A stretch of 64,000 bases of DNA from Polytrichum commune (Eukaryota; Streptophyta; Polytrichopsida; Polytrichales; Polytrichaceae). The DNA is taken from assembly GCA_950295325.1 (NCBI GenBank), contig OX485804.1:20458001-20522000 (forward strand), read 5' to 3'. The position numbers were made by a program, and so were the translations under genes. Within the stretch, counting starts at the first letter, position 1. Every line of letters starts with the position of its first letter. Shown here in pieces: positions 49,128-60,300 of this stretch. The notes beneath the pieces were generated by a model. It searched no databases. It had not been told where the DNA came from and saw nothing but the letters and a program-made list of their open reading frames with translations.

Positions 49128-51616
49128 TCATGAGGCAGCTACTACTGGGGAAACAACTGGAACTTCGGTGTGGCCATTTTCCACAGGCTCTTCAATCTTC
49201 AGAGAATCCACATCTGGGGTTTCAATTATGCCCTTGGACTCAGTGATGGTTTCACCTCCCTTCCAGTGCAAGGAAGACTTCATGTCATCCTCCTCCATCA
49301 ACTTGGAGTACTGTTCATGGTTGTAGTCGTTCGGGTTGTCAAAAGTGCCCTTGAGTGTGTCCTCATCAAAAAGCTCTGACAAAATCTTCATCGACTCAGC
49401 ATTCTTGGAGTACACGAATTTCACCTTACGGAAAGTCTTGGGGTCAAGAAAAGGCTTCACAATCTGCACAAGACACAATATTGGGCCTTGTTTGGTCACT
49501 CTTCTAAATTGGACACCTACATTTGAGTGGTACGTGGCAAGGCTTTTTACTTCACAATGAACACTGAAACGACACATGCTCAGAATGTAGACACCATTAT
49601 AGGTTACATTGTGAACATCACAATTGGAATGGTCTATGTGATCATTTGAAGAGAAAGAGAATTTTCACTTTGACCTCTTGCCTCTCAACTGCAATTCTGA
49701 AACTTGAAATGTTAATCTTCACAGGTACAATTTCAATGGAGGAGAGATACTTACAGTCCAGAAGGCTTCAAAGACACGTGGGGGGTTGTACAAAATGGCT
49801 ACATAAAGTCGCTCTGGGTAATGATTTTGAAGGATGTTAGCTGTCTCCCGGGCAGTGCTGATAGGGGTGGATTGCTTAAGTCCCCAGCCTTTGAAGTCAA
49901 TCAACCAGATCATCTGTTCCTGTCCCTCAGGAAGGTTCAAAATTGCATTCTCCAAGGAATACACCAACTGCTTGATTTGTCCGGCTTGAGTATTTGTGTT
50001 CTACATGCAGGAAGATGTCCATTGTACATCACATTAGTGGGTAAGAACCACGGATTTGAAGGTGAAAATTTTGACCAAAATTAAATAATTGTAGGTAGTG
50101 GACCTTGATGAGTCCCATCAAAACAAAACAAAATCCAAAAATCACCTGTCTTGTGGGATGCATCACAAGGACAGTGTGGCCTTGCTTGTCGTTGAAACTG
50201 GCCCTGTAGGTTTTCCCAGTTTCCGTCTCTCCAGCAATATCACTCTGCACATAAATTACACACAAATTCTCAACAATTTTAGAGACTCACAAAAAAGACA
50301 CCACCTGCAAGGATACCCCAAAATGTCTGCGACAATAAATGAAAAAACCCTGGGTCATTGTGAATTGAAATAACATCCTGCTTCTCTAGCTGAAACAAAA
50401 CAAACAAATTTGGTTATGGATCAAATTATCTAAGGATCGGAAAACCACTTCAACCGAGTTCAAGGACCTAACCCAGCGTATTTCTTCGGGCTTGTAACTT
50501 TCCCTCCAGGCCAAAGAGTCTCTCATCATCTTTTCAGCCTTCTTGAGGTTCCAGCTTCTTGCCCGTAAGTAACGCTTAAGGCAAGCATCGTTGGCGTACT
50601 GCTCTGCCTTTCCAGTGAGTGGGCCCAAAGCTGCTCGGAACTGCTCGACCTGCACATCAGAAAGAAAATGGGCCGAAAAAATCATTGGCCTCTGAAACTT
50701 ATTAACCTCTCAAAAATCCAAAAGCAATCAATGCTGTGACTATTCCTACATAACATCATCCACGATGTCGAGATGATGTTTCCCTTGCCTCGCAGGTTGA
50801 CTCAAAAGAACCAAAGCCTCGTGCTCTCACTCACTCACTCACACCCATCTAAGCTCCTTACAGCGTCTGAATGATTGAATGAAGATGGGTTTCTCAGTCC
50901 ATCACCAAATAAACTTCCCCTAGGAAAGAATTAATGGGCACCTCCGATTTCAAAAAGCATTAACCTTTGCAAACTCCCCAGAGAGTAAATCCCAAGAGAA
51001 ACCCCAAAGACTATAGCTCCTACATCATTATCGAAGTAGAGAAGGTGTCCTCCTTGCCTCGCAAGTTAACACCCAGAAAAAACAAAGCGTCATTCATGCT
51101 CTCATCCCACCCACACCCATCTAAGCTCATTACAGAGTCTGATTGAAGGGTTATCTGTCCATCCCCAAGTAGGCTTCCGTCTTCCGTAGGAAAGATGTCA
51201 CCAGCACCTCCGATTTCGGAACGTGCCACATTCGCAGACTTCTGAAACTCAATTACCTCTGAAGCATCCCAAACAAATGAACACTGTGACTTCCCCTACC
51301 CATGTCATCACCGAAGTAGAGAAGGTTTTACTCATAAAACCCATAGTCTTATGGCTGCTCTCGTCTCACACCCATCTAAGCTCGTTACAGAGAGATATTG
51401 ACATATGAAAGATAGGTTCCTCTGTCGAGCTCCAGAAGACATCGATCATCCCACATGAAGGAATTTACAAGCACCTCCGATTTCATAAGATGGGCCAAAT
51501 ACACAGATCAGAGAAGCAAGAATCCTCACCTTCACTTGCTCCTCCTCAGGAGTGGAAGGCTCATCCCCACCTCGGCTACCAGCCTTGCTGCTGCTCTTCC
51601 TCAACATGCTAGTCAT
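49128..51616 (-). CDS. SEC14-like CRAL-TRIO lipid-transfer protein, 5 exons
   Basis: Model: complement of 51530-51616, 50473-50649, 50146-50244, 49755-50000, 49128-49463; 945 nt, 314 aa, every intron in phase 0. A Ser/Lys-rich head (MTSMLRKSSSKAGSRGG) is followed by the CRAL-TRIO N-terminal helices (residues about 30-88: LKRYLRARSWNLKKAEKMM, WRESYKPEEIRW). The SEC14 lipid-binding domain comes next (about 100-260: GHTVLVMHPTRQ, LVYSLENAILNLPEGQ, MIWLIDFKGW, ILQNHYPERLYVAILYNPP, then IVKPFLDPKTFRKVKF). The tail is acidic. Plant relatives are short, soluble Sec14p-like phosphatidylinositol transfer proteins; lipid exchange at membranes is inferred. A second in-frame ATG lies three codons in. A 5' leader intron is suggested by CTGCAG just upstream of the start. 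Intron 1 has a tandem array and intron 4 a repeat D copy. Confidence 0.93.
49500..49690. repeat. Dispersed repeat D, copy 2, inside SEC14 intron 4
   Basis: It matches 19535-19745 in several ordered blocks (ATTGGACACCTA, ATTTGAGTGGT, ATTATAGGTTA, GAAAGAGAAT). It fills most of the 291-nt intron 4 (49464-49754), so the intron was probably much shorter before insertion. Confidence 0.65.
50750..51500 (-). repeat. Three-unit ~260-bp degenerate tandem array in SEC14 intron 1
   Basis: The anchor ACACCCATCTAAGCTC recurs at 50841, 51113 and 51368 (spacings 272 and 255). CACCTCCGATTTC recurs once per unit near 50940, 51206 and 51474. Other shared blocks are GTAGAGAAGGT and CCTTGCCTCGCA. The array occupies nearly the whole intron. 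Confidence 0.85.
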
Positions 51617-52344
51617 CCTTGTAGACGTCCGCTACTTTCGGATGGAGCCCTGCAGTTCACAATCCACACACTCTTGTTCAAATTCTCACATGTATCAATA
51701 AGACAGACTCTCTCTCTCTCTCTCTCTCTCGCTCGCTCGCTCGCTCGTAGGGAATAAAGGATAGGTTATGATTTTTTTTGAAATGAGATCTTAAATATCT
51801 GCAGGTGCTCATATCACATGCGAACGAGACGGGGTCTTAAAAGAAGTGGGTTCTCGGTGGCAGTTAGATCCTGTTGATCACATCACATCACATCACGTCG
51901 CACCCACCAACCTTCCTTCGCCTGATCCGGAGGCGGAAGGAAAGGAGGTCTGTAAAGACCACAATGGCTTCCGTGATCGGAGGCCGCCTCGTACGGATTC
52001 AAATGCTCATCTGCAACCCGCGAGTAAAACAAGAAATGTCCGTGGAGGCAACAGATGGGAGGAAAACGCAAGGATGTGCACACAGGAAACGGATGCTTAC
52101 GCGCAGGGAGTGAGCGAGGAGCAGAGCGGGGAGCAAGCGCGGCGGGTGAGGCGAGAGCGTGCTGCGATGACCCTCCTTTACAAATTAGAGGAGGAGCATG
52201 AGAGGGCGAGGAGAGCGACGTCCCATTCTTTATTTGCGTTGCGAGAGCGAGGGCACCCACCAATGTGTCAGGAGAGTCCCCAGGTGCCAGGGGTTTTACC
52301 ACAGAATAAATATTATTTTGTTCTCTTCTCAAGCACAGTGGCAT
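51617..52344 (-). promoter_or_regulatory. SEC14 5' region (leader and promoter)
   Basis: This holds a (TC)n tract (51708-51730) running into (GCTC)n (51731-51747), then a comparatively GC-rich stretch of about 51840-52270. It is likely the leader, a leader intron and the promoter of the minus-strand SEC14 gene, and it ends against the tRNA. Long ORFs across it are best explained by the base composition. Confidence 0.45.
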
Positions 52345-52416
52345 GGTCCCGTAGTCTAGTGGTCAGGACATTGGACTCTGAATCCAGTAACGCGAGTTCA
52401 AATCTCGCCGGGACCT
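52345..52416 (+). tRNA. tRNA-Gln, anticodon CUG
   Basis: The 72-base cloverleaf is complete: acceptor GGTCCCG/CGGGACC, D arm with AGTGGTCAGGAC, anticodon stem TTGGA/TCCAG around loop CTCTGAA (anticodon CTG), T arm GCGAGTTCAAATCTCGC. The B box GTTCAAATC is standard. A T5 run follows at 52430-52434. Confidence 0.97.
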
Positions 52417-52429
52417 TCAATCTGAGCCA

Positions 52430-52434
52430 TTTTT
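52430..52434 (+). terminator. RNA polymerase III terminator of tRNA-Gln
   Basis: TTTTT, 13 bases after the tRNA end. Confidence 0.75.
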
Positions 52435-52502
52435 CCTGCGTTCCTTTTCTGCTTTGTGCTCTTTCTAAGAAGTTACAATTTGCACCTTTGCTTGTGGTCT
52501 CC

Positions 52503-52857
52503 TTAAGGTAGGGGTGGCTATTTCCGTCCAAATTTCAGATGTGCCTAGTTGGGATGCTGAAACTATTTTTTTATAAATTTTGAGCGCTCCGCAAAGTTGG
52601 TGCAAGAGCAACTATGAAAAAATCAAAATTTTCCGGCATGTTTATGATTTCCTACAAATTTTTAAAGGAAACCTTTTAGAGTGACCAACACTCGCACATA
52701 GGGTACATGGTATATCCACCGGGTGGATTTCTAAAACCGACCGCTGGCAGCCAATGAAATGTTGGCAGCGCTGTGAATGGTAAAAGCACCTAGAAAGGTG
52801 CTTCCGACGTAGAGGTTGACTTTAGGACCCGCACGGAAATTGCCACCCCTACCTTAG
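52503..52857. mobile_element. ~354-bp MITE just downstream of tRNA-Gln
   Basis: The left end TTAAGGTAGGGGTGGC-ATTTCCGT is inverted at the right (ACGGAAATTGCCACCCC followed by TACCTTA). TTAA/TTAG flank the ends and could be a decayed target duplication. Non-coding. Confidence 0.82.
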
Positions 52858-52919
52858 TTGGGTAACTTTTTCCAGAAGTTTGAAGGCCCGAGCATTGTGT
52901 GCAGTCCATACAACCATCG

Positions 52920-53660
52920 TTAATACAACACCCTCAATATTGCAACACTCTTTTTTCATGACCCAACTTTTTAGGTCCAAAACTCCCTCTTTTATACAAC
53001 TCCGACACTCGATAATGCGACGTTTAGAATCTCCGTTTTGTCATATTTAAAGAGGTAGTTAATGCTAAGATTCCTTTCATCTATGTTATGTACATTGATA
53101 ATACATCCATTTTCACTTGGGAACTTCACTTATCATTGGGAACTTGATGATAATTAGGGTTACTAGTGTGGAATGGATATGGTTAGGGTTAGAGTGGCCT
53201 CATGTCTAGTATGTTGCCTTGTACACGGGTGATATAATACCACTAGTATCTTGATGCTAAACCTCATGCGTCATTGTTGTATGGTTGCTTATTAGAGAAC
53301 TCTTTATATGTTGGTGTTAACTTAACTTAATGTTGGTGTTATCATTAACTTAGTGTTCAAAAGTTAGTAGGGAATGTAGATAAGATGGCAGTTGCTAACA
53401 CTTGAGATCATTGAACTTCTATTTCAAGAGTTCTCGAGAATATTTGTATTTGTTTGGAGTTATAAGCTATTATTTCATGCCATCTATATTGCTTAAACTC
53501 GTTGTATGTATTTTTAAGCTCATATTACTTATGTTTCATATTCCCTCAATAATACGACAACTTTACGCCATTTGTGATATTAATGAGAAGATGACACCTT
53601 GATAATACGACTTTTGTGTTTCCCAACCGTGTCATACTAAAGAGGGAGAACAATACTAAG
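52920..53660. repeat. Pair of diverged direct repeats ~600 bp apart
   Basis: CCCTCAATATTGCAACA...ACTCGATAATGCGAC...AAAGAGG (52929-53053) recurs as CCCTCAATAATACGACAA...CTTGATAATACGAC...AAAGAGG (53543-53646). It could be a short terminal-repeat retroelement remnant. No primer-binding site was recognised. Confidence 0.45.
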
Positions 53661-53799
53661 AAATGTGGGGCGAGAACACACTTTCCTATTTGGGCTCGAC
53701 ACTTGTAAATATGTCGACACACTTTCCCATTGGGGTCATGATTTGAATGACTGCCGTGTCAAAAGGGAAGTAGTGGAGGTTAAAGAGCCGGTGCCCTTA

Positions 53800-54560
53800 A
53801 GGTGGGTCCAAGACCAAGAAAAAGTCCAAAATTCACCAATCATCTTCGGACCCAATGAGTTTACACTAGGGTCCGGGTCCAAGGTATGGGTGAGTTCAAA
53901 TCTCTCACCCATACCTCATCAACAATTTAAATTGTGCACATTTGCTTTCACTCTCCCTAATGTGGTTTGTTGCCACACATAACGTGGGCTCAAGGATGCA
54001 ACTTTAGTGGCCCAAGGTAGAAGAGTTGGAGCTCTTAGGGTGGGTTTGCACTAAGGTTTGAGATTAAAAAAACTCCGATCTACTGACCTAATTTGGACCC
54101 CAATGAATTTACACAAGGGTCCAAGGTATGATAAACGAAGTGGCATTGATGTGCCATCACTTTCCCACCAAACCTCATTGGTCCTCACTTCATAAAATAC
54201 TCTTCCAAGTTTGAGAAACTTATCTTCAACCTCGAGTCCACTTGTGAGTCCAAAAATAAGGTTTATTAAAGGGTGCATTTATGAAATGGGCTCGTGAATC
54301 CCAAGATTCTTAGACCCAAAACTTCAAGTAAACCCACCTCGTTACAATAGAAGAGTCCAAGATTAAAACTATTAATAAACAACAAGTAATCTTATTAGTC
54401 AAAATTAAAAACTTGGACCCCAAGGAGCTTACATGAGGAAGGTCCATGTCCAAACTATGAAAAAACAATTAGTCTTCGCTATTAGAGTTATCCATAAACT
54501 CCCCGGTCAAAACTCAAAGTGAACCCAACCACCCTAAAGCCTCAATTAGCTCTTTTACCA
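53800..54560. repeat. Decayed repeat DNA with recurring GGTCCAAGGTATG blocks
   Basis: ATTTACAC-AGGGTCC...AAGGTATG appears near 53860-53890 and again near 54105-54130. The tip ATTAGAGTTATCCATAAA of the 44601 element recurs at 54481. No gene. Confidence 0.45.
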
Positions 54561-55962
54561 TGTTCGCCCACAAGACTTGCAAGCTTGGTCTATGTGTGGC
54601 TTGACCTAGGTGTGGTTGGGCCATTCAAAAAGCCACATGTTGTTGGGAAGGGTGCCACGTGTCATCTCTAAATTTTAGGCTTAACCTCGACACTTGGATT
54701 TTCACCATATTTTTGTCGAAACTCGAACCATTAGCATTAACATTAAGGTGTGTGCTTTTAAGTAGGACTCTTCTAAATGAGTGCGGCGGCAAGCGAAGTA
54801 GAGAAAAAACAATGTTCTAATGGTTTTTTGTTCATTTATCAATGTGAACCATGGGGAGGGAGTGCCACTTGTAGGTGAACATGGAGACATGTGGAAAATT
54901 GTCCGCCAAGAGTAGGGGTACTAGTGCTAATGGTTCGAGTTTCGATAAGAGACCTATCATAGCTCAAATGTGTGGGTGGGCCTTTGAGGTCAATAGTGTG
55001 GAGAGCCCATAAAAACATATGAAAATCAAACAACATCGACCAATGAGAGCAATGGTCAATGAAAGGTGTTGGAAGCTATGGATAGGGCGTGGAGAAGCAA
55101 TGTGGTAAGGACTTCTTAGGTCAGATGCACATTCCTCAGATCTTCATGACCTTTGAGATTAATTTGAAGGATATATTGTACCATCATTCGAGGCCATCGA
55201 TGTACAATTTTTGGTTTTGACTAATAATTACATGTCTTTAATTTCCATTGGTTATTTCATAATTTTGGGCATGACTCTATTTTTTATGTTTGTTCTATTT
55301 TAGGAACATGAACCAACATTTGGATAGTTGGCCACAACAAGCGGCAGGTTTGTCGACCGCAACAACCACATGCTTGAAGATGAAAGGCGACATGTCAATC
55401 ACCATGCCACTTAGATGCTTGAGAAATGAAAGACGGATTTGTGCACATATAAGAGAACAAACGTTCTTCAACATGGTTTCCTTCTCCTTTTCAACTTTTG
55501 CACTTGAACACGAAATCGTTTCTATAAAGAGGGGTTGGGGGGGGGGGGGCGGTAACGAGAGCTAGGTGGTAATAGTCCACATCAAATGTCAAGAGCGGAC
55601 CCAACAAACAAGACGGTTGTCATGAAACTTCTTCGATTCCTCATGGCTTTGTGGCTTTGCACCTTTTTTGGGGGGGAGGGGAGAAACCAATCCCGAGAAT
55701 GCCACTTGTCCAATTGAGCCTCGTGCATGTGGTGCGCCATTCATCGCGACCATGTCCAAACTCCATTGCCACAAATCTTGGATACTTTGACACAAATCTG
55801 TGGAACTTATAACCATGCATGTGGACCTTAATAAGTAAGCTAGGCATGTAAGTTAGTGTTGTCCCTTCCGCCGCCATGTTCAATGTTGCACATCTAGCTA
55901 GGAGTACTGCCACACTAACTTACCACCGTTGCAACACATGTTATAATTGACTCATCCGATAG
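54561..55962. other. Gene-free spacer
   Basis: No gene is supported. G-runs at about 55542-55552 and 55670-55682 are the only striking feature. Confidence 0.4.
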
Positions 55963-55975
55963 TGGAGTGATTCGA

Positions 55976-56341
55976 AAGGCACCACGGGCCTTGGCTTGGT
56001 GGTTAGGGCTCATGACCTCCAATGAGGAGGTTGTGGGATCTATTCCCCATGCTGGCGTGGTGCTCACCACCTTAGTCCACCCAACTATGGTGGGGGGTCC
56101 TTGGACCTTGTTGCATGGGTACCTCAAAGCCCTTTGGGGGGATACTATGTCCGGTATCTTCAAGGCACTTGTGGCTAGCTAGGAACTTGTATAGTGTGTC
56201 ACTATAGTGTCCATCCTCGAAAGGGGAGAGTAGTATTGTCCCAATGTCCCCTTGTCCAGTGGGCATCGGGTCATTGGCATTACGAACGGACACTTTATTC
56301 ACGCCGGCCCCTTGCTTGAAAGGGGTTGGAGTTTCTATCTA
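55976..56341 (+). mobile_element. tRNA-derived SINE with 13-bp target-site duplications
   Basis: The head looks like a tRNA: A box TGGCTTGGTGG (55992-56002) and B box GGATCTATTCC (56036-56046; consensus GGTTCGANNCC). TGGAGTGATTCGA flanks it exactly on both sides (55963-55975 and 56342-56354). The 366-bp body ends TTTCTATCTATA rather than in a clean poly(A). The intact duplication implies a fairly recent insertion. Confidence 0.9.
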
Positions 56342-56459
56342 TATGGAGTGATTCGACACCTCGAGCTCAAGTAAGAATTCGAAAAGGAATTGAAAATAGC
56401 GTGTGCACCGGAGTGCCAAGTTGCCAACCACCATACATACATGCGTGCAATGGGTGCAC

Positions 56460-57310
56460 GCTATCCCACTATTTGAGCCATTTTGGTGGTGGGGGGGGGG
56501 GGGGCGGGTCCTTTGCTAGGTGGATCAGGGGTTGGGGCCTGCAACCTGCGAGCTTTGGGTGGTTGTTTGGTCCTATTTGGTCTGAAAACGTTGCTCAATT
56601 CCGTCCGAGCTCGAAATTGTTGTCTTTCTCCCTTGAAGGAACGCTTGCCCACAAAACCCATATCGACTTCATCTTACATTGAAGGCTCAAAATCCAATGT
56701 ATTGGTCCGATTTCATTTACAAAGTAAGCAATTTAGTAGGTTTCATTTACCCAGATGAAAACATCAATAAGGAGTATTTTCACCCTTATTAAAATCAAAG
56801 AGTCATTTTTATTATATATCTATCAACTCATCAAGAACTCGTTTTTCCTCCTTTTTTTCTTTTTCAATTAAATGGAAGAGTTAGTATTGATGTTTTCATC
56901 CAAGTAGTGAAATCTAGTCAATTGCTTACTTTGTAAGTGGAATTGGACCTATAGCTTGGAATTTGAGAATTCAAAGTGAGTTGCAGTCAATATGGGTTTT
57001 GTGGGCAAGCGGTCCTTCGAGAATGAAGGCAAAAGCTCTTGAGCTTAGGCGGGGTCGGGTAGCATTTTCTAGTTGGGTAGGATTTTTTTATTTTTTTTAA
57101 AGAAATTTTTTGAGACAAAAGGCCAACCCAACCCACGCCAATGAATTGAAACCAAGAGAAAAACCACACCCATCAACGGGGGAGGCGGAACCCCTGGGGT
57201 GCGGGACACCGCCACGTAAATGTAACCAAAACCACTACCCCACCACGGACAACCCACCGACCCCACCAAGCCAAGGTGCCCGCCCCCCCCCCCCCCCCCC
57301 CCCCAAACCA
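56460..57310. repeat. ~830-bp fold-back with poly-G and poly-C arm tips
   Basis: G14 at 56491-56504 faces C22 at 57283-57304. Inside them CTTGCCCACAAAACCCATAT (56644-56663) is inverted exactly at 56990-57009, and GTAAGCAATT...GATGAAAACATCAATA is inverted around 56865-56935. Arms are about 300-400 bp with diverged stretches. Confidence 0.8.
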
Positions 57311-57399
57311 CTTGCCAAGGACAACCCCCAAACCACCTCCCCGCCCCCGAGGTGGGGCAAACACTACCTACCAACACCGTCTCTTTCAATTCCACTCGA

Positions 57400-60300
57400 T
57401 ATGTAAGTTCCTTCTCCTACATAAAACATTCCTAGCCCCCCAAGTTTTGTCAAAACCTTGAAGCATTGCCACCGCCGAGAAGCTACTAATCTTGATGTGT
57501 TCAAGTACATGATTCCATGCTGCCTTGGCGTAAATGATAAGGTCATCCCAAATTCTTTGCTTAACTTTAGACGCGTGCCATTGTTCTTGGTTGAAAACCC
57601 TATCATTACGCTCGATCCAAATGGTTCAAAGTGTAATCCCTCTTAGTAGGTGCCAGACTTTAATCATTTCGCCATATCGCTTAGGGATTCTTCCCCAAAC
57701 AAGGCTTGTTTCCAATTGAAACTATCGTAATTATTCGTTCTCGCCCTGCATAGCTCATGCATGATGAACATGGCCCATCTCCATGCCCTTCTTGCTTGGA
57801 TGCAATCCCAAAATTTATGTTTGACCAACTCGCTAATGTTAAGAAGGCAAAAAACACATTGTTTTGAGATGGATGCCAGGGCGATGTGGGCCCTCCACTC
57901 GTTGACGGCGACCGCCTTGTACCAAATTGACCAGAGGAATGCCGCTTCTTTTCCAGATCGTAGTGGATCCCAAACTTGTGACCAATAGAACATGTAGTTG
58001 TCCGGAAGGTAGCCCTACCATTTCTCAGCCGCGCGGGTGGTGCCCGGTTTATGTTAATGATGGAATCACGCCCATCCTTGGTAGTATAGTCCAGGAAGTG
58101 ACCTCCATCAATCCACCGCCACATGTCTGGGTCCCACCCAAGTGTAGCCAGTTTGCCATAGAAGAAAAAAATCTATTCTCTTTCCCCTTCTTTTTTCGGA
58201 CCCCTATTGGTGTGAATAATTTTCACCTTGTGGGAGTAACCTTCTATCTCACCTAGTGGCCTTTCCCATACTCTAAGACATCTAGAGCGAGTGCCCACCG
58301 TGTAGCATTGCATTGGGAAGGGAAGGGTAGCATTATGCCACTGTAGGCATTCTGGTATGAAACCTTCTTTACATTGGAAGACACATACCGAGTCTTCTAC
58401 ATCCTTTATATAAAATCCGAGCCATTATCCAGGGTATGCATTGTCCTCATCCTCCATAAGGAGGTTACGCCATTGTTCCGATATCTTGTTCGTCAATTCT
58501 ATCCAATCCCCTTGCTCCGTATTCCTAAGTCAAAACTTCTCTTGCGCACTTTCCCATGTGTAAAAATCTTGTTGATTGCTATCCCATATGTCATCAACAC
58601 ATCTGATCCCTTTGCGGTAGATGTTGAGGCTTTTCTGGTATGCAAACCGTTTGTTTAGAAGTTCCACCCCCTCTGACCACCAAATGTTTGAGTTAAGTAC
58701 TTCAATCCGTGGACGTGGCAGAAGTTGGTACAAGCTCTTAACCAAGATTTTCCATGTCTTGCTTATATGTCCCCAAATTTTGGAACCCGGAAATTCTTGA
58801 TATTATTTGCATCAACCTGGAGAACCAATCCAAACTAACCCCCCAGCTATTTCCCCTTTGTGGATTATACCTTGCCAATCTGTACTGGAACATAAGTTGG
58901 AGGTTAGATTCTCTCGGCTCCATTGTTTTAACAATCCATTTGCATAAAATGCTTGTCTTGGCTGCCTCGGAGTCGACCAAACCCAAACCTCCATATTTTT
59001 TTTCTTAAGACAACACTCTTGCCAACTAACTCTTGTATGGGTTAGTTGTTTCTTTCCTGACCAAAAGTAGTTGCAAATTGCGCCTCTAATATTAATTAAA
59101 ATCTTGTTTGACTCTCCCCAAACCGTAATGAAAAACCAAAGTATAGAAAGTAACACTTGGTTGCATATTACCGTTCTCTCGGCAAAAAAAAGTTTCATTG
59201 TGCTCCAATAATCAAATTTTTTGATAATTTTCCTATAGAGGAAATTATCTACATTCTATGTGTTGAGATTTAGCCCAAACGGGGTGCCTAGCAATTTAGA
59301 TAAGTCAGTTTTTTCTGCCCACTGCCAATTATATCCATTCAACCATTGATGTTTGTGTGTGAACTTGTTGAACTAGTTGCGCATGACTTCTCCCAGTTGA
59401 TCTCCATTCCAGATGTTACACTGAATACTTTTAAGAGGCGTACCAATTCATCCACATATTTCCTCTCCCCTTTTACCATAAACAACAAATTGTCCGCGTA
59501 TTGTGAGATGCTCTGTTATTTTTTTCCCCTCATGATAAAGTAATTCCCTTCAATCTTCCCTCTGCCACCGTTTTCTTAATGATGTGTGTAAGGACCTCTC
59601 TTATTATGAAGAAGATATATGGTGCAATCGAGCAGCCTTGTCTCACTCCTCATTTAACCTTAAAAGTACTCCCTAGATTCCTATTTAAGTTTACCGCGGT
59701 TGATGCGTTTTCCAATAGCAATTTAAGTCACTGGATAAATTTATTGCTAATGTTCATCTTATGCATAATGCTAAGCGGAAAATGCCACGATATTTTGTCA
59801 TAAGTTTTAGAAAATCCAACTTAAAAAATACCGTTGGTTGTTTTGACGTTTTAGCCCAATGTAAGGTTTCTTGTGCTAGGACTATACTATCTAGAATGAA
59901 CCTTAATGGAAGGAATGCAGTTTGTTCTAGGCTAATGACGTCCCGTAGGATGGGTTGAAGCCTAAGTTGCAAGGTTTTGATAAAGATTTTATAGCTATTG
60001 GTTAAAAGGGTGATGGGCCTTCAATAGTTAAGATCTTTAGCATATTCCTCCTTTGGAATGAGGCTAATGGGCCCCCTCGTGACCCCCTCATTAAAGCCCC
60101 TTCTTCGATACCTTTAAGAAGCATGCGACGAAAATCACTCCCGATTGTAGACCACAATTCTTGGAAAAACTCTATCGGAATCCCATTATATCCTGGTGTT
60201 TTTTCTTTTGCCATTGAAAGGACAACTGTTGATAATTTTTTTTCCGTAATGTCCTTGGATAGTGTTTCATTCATATCACAAGTGAAAGTGGCCGGTAGGC

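Noticed and set aside
51846-52511. 221-codon plus-strand frame
   Set aside because: It overlaps the SEC14 5' region and runs straight through the tRNA; no domain; explained by GC-rich composition.
57110-57406. Pro-rich small ORFs over the C-run
   Set aside because: Artefacts of C-rich low-complexity sequence.
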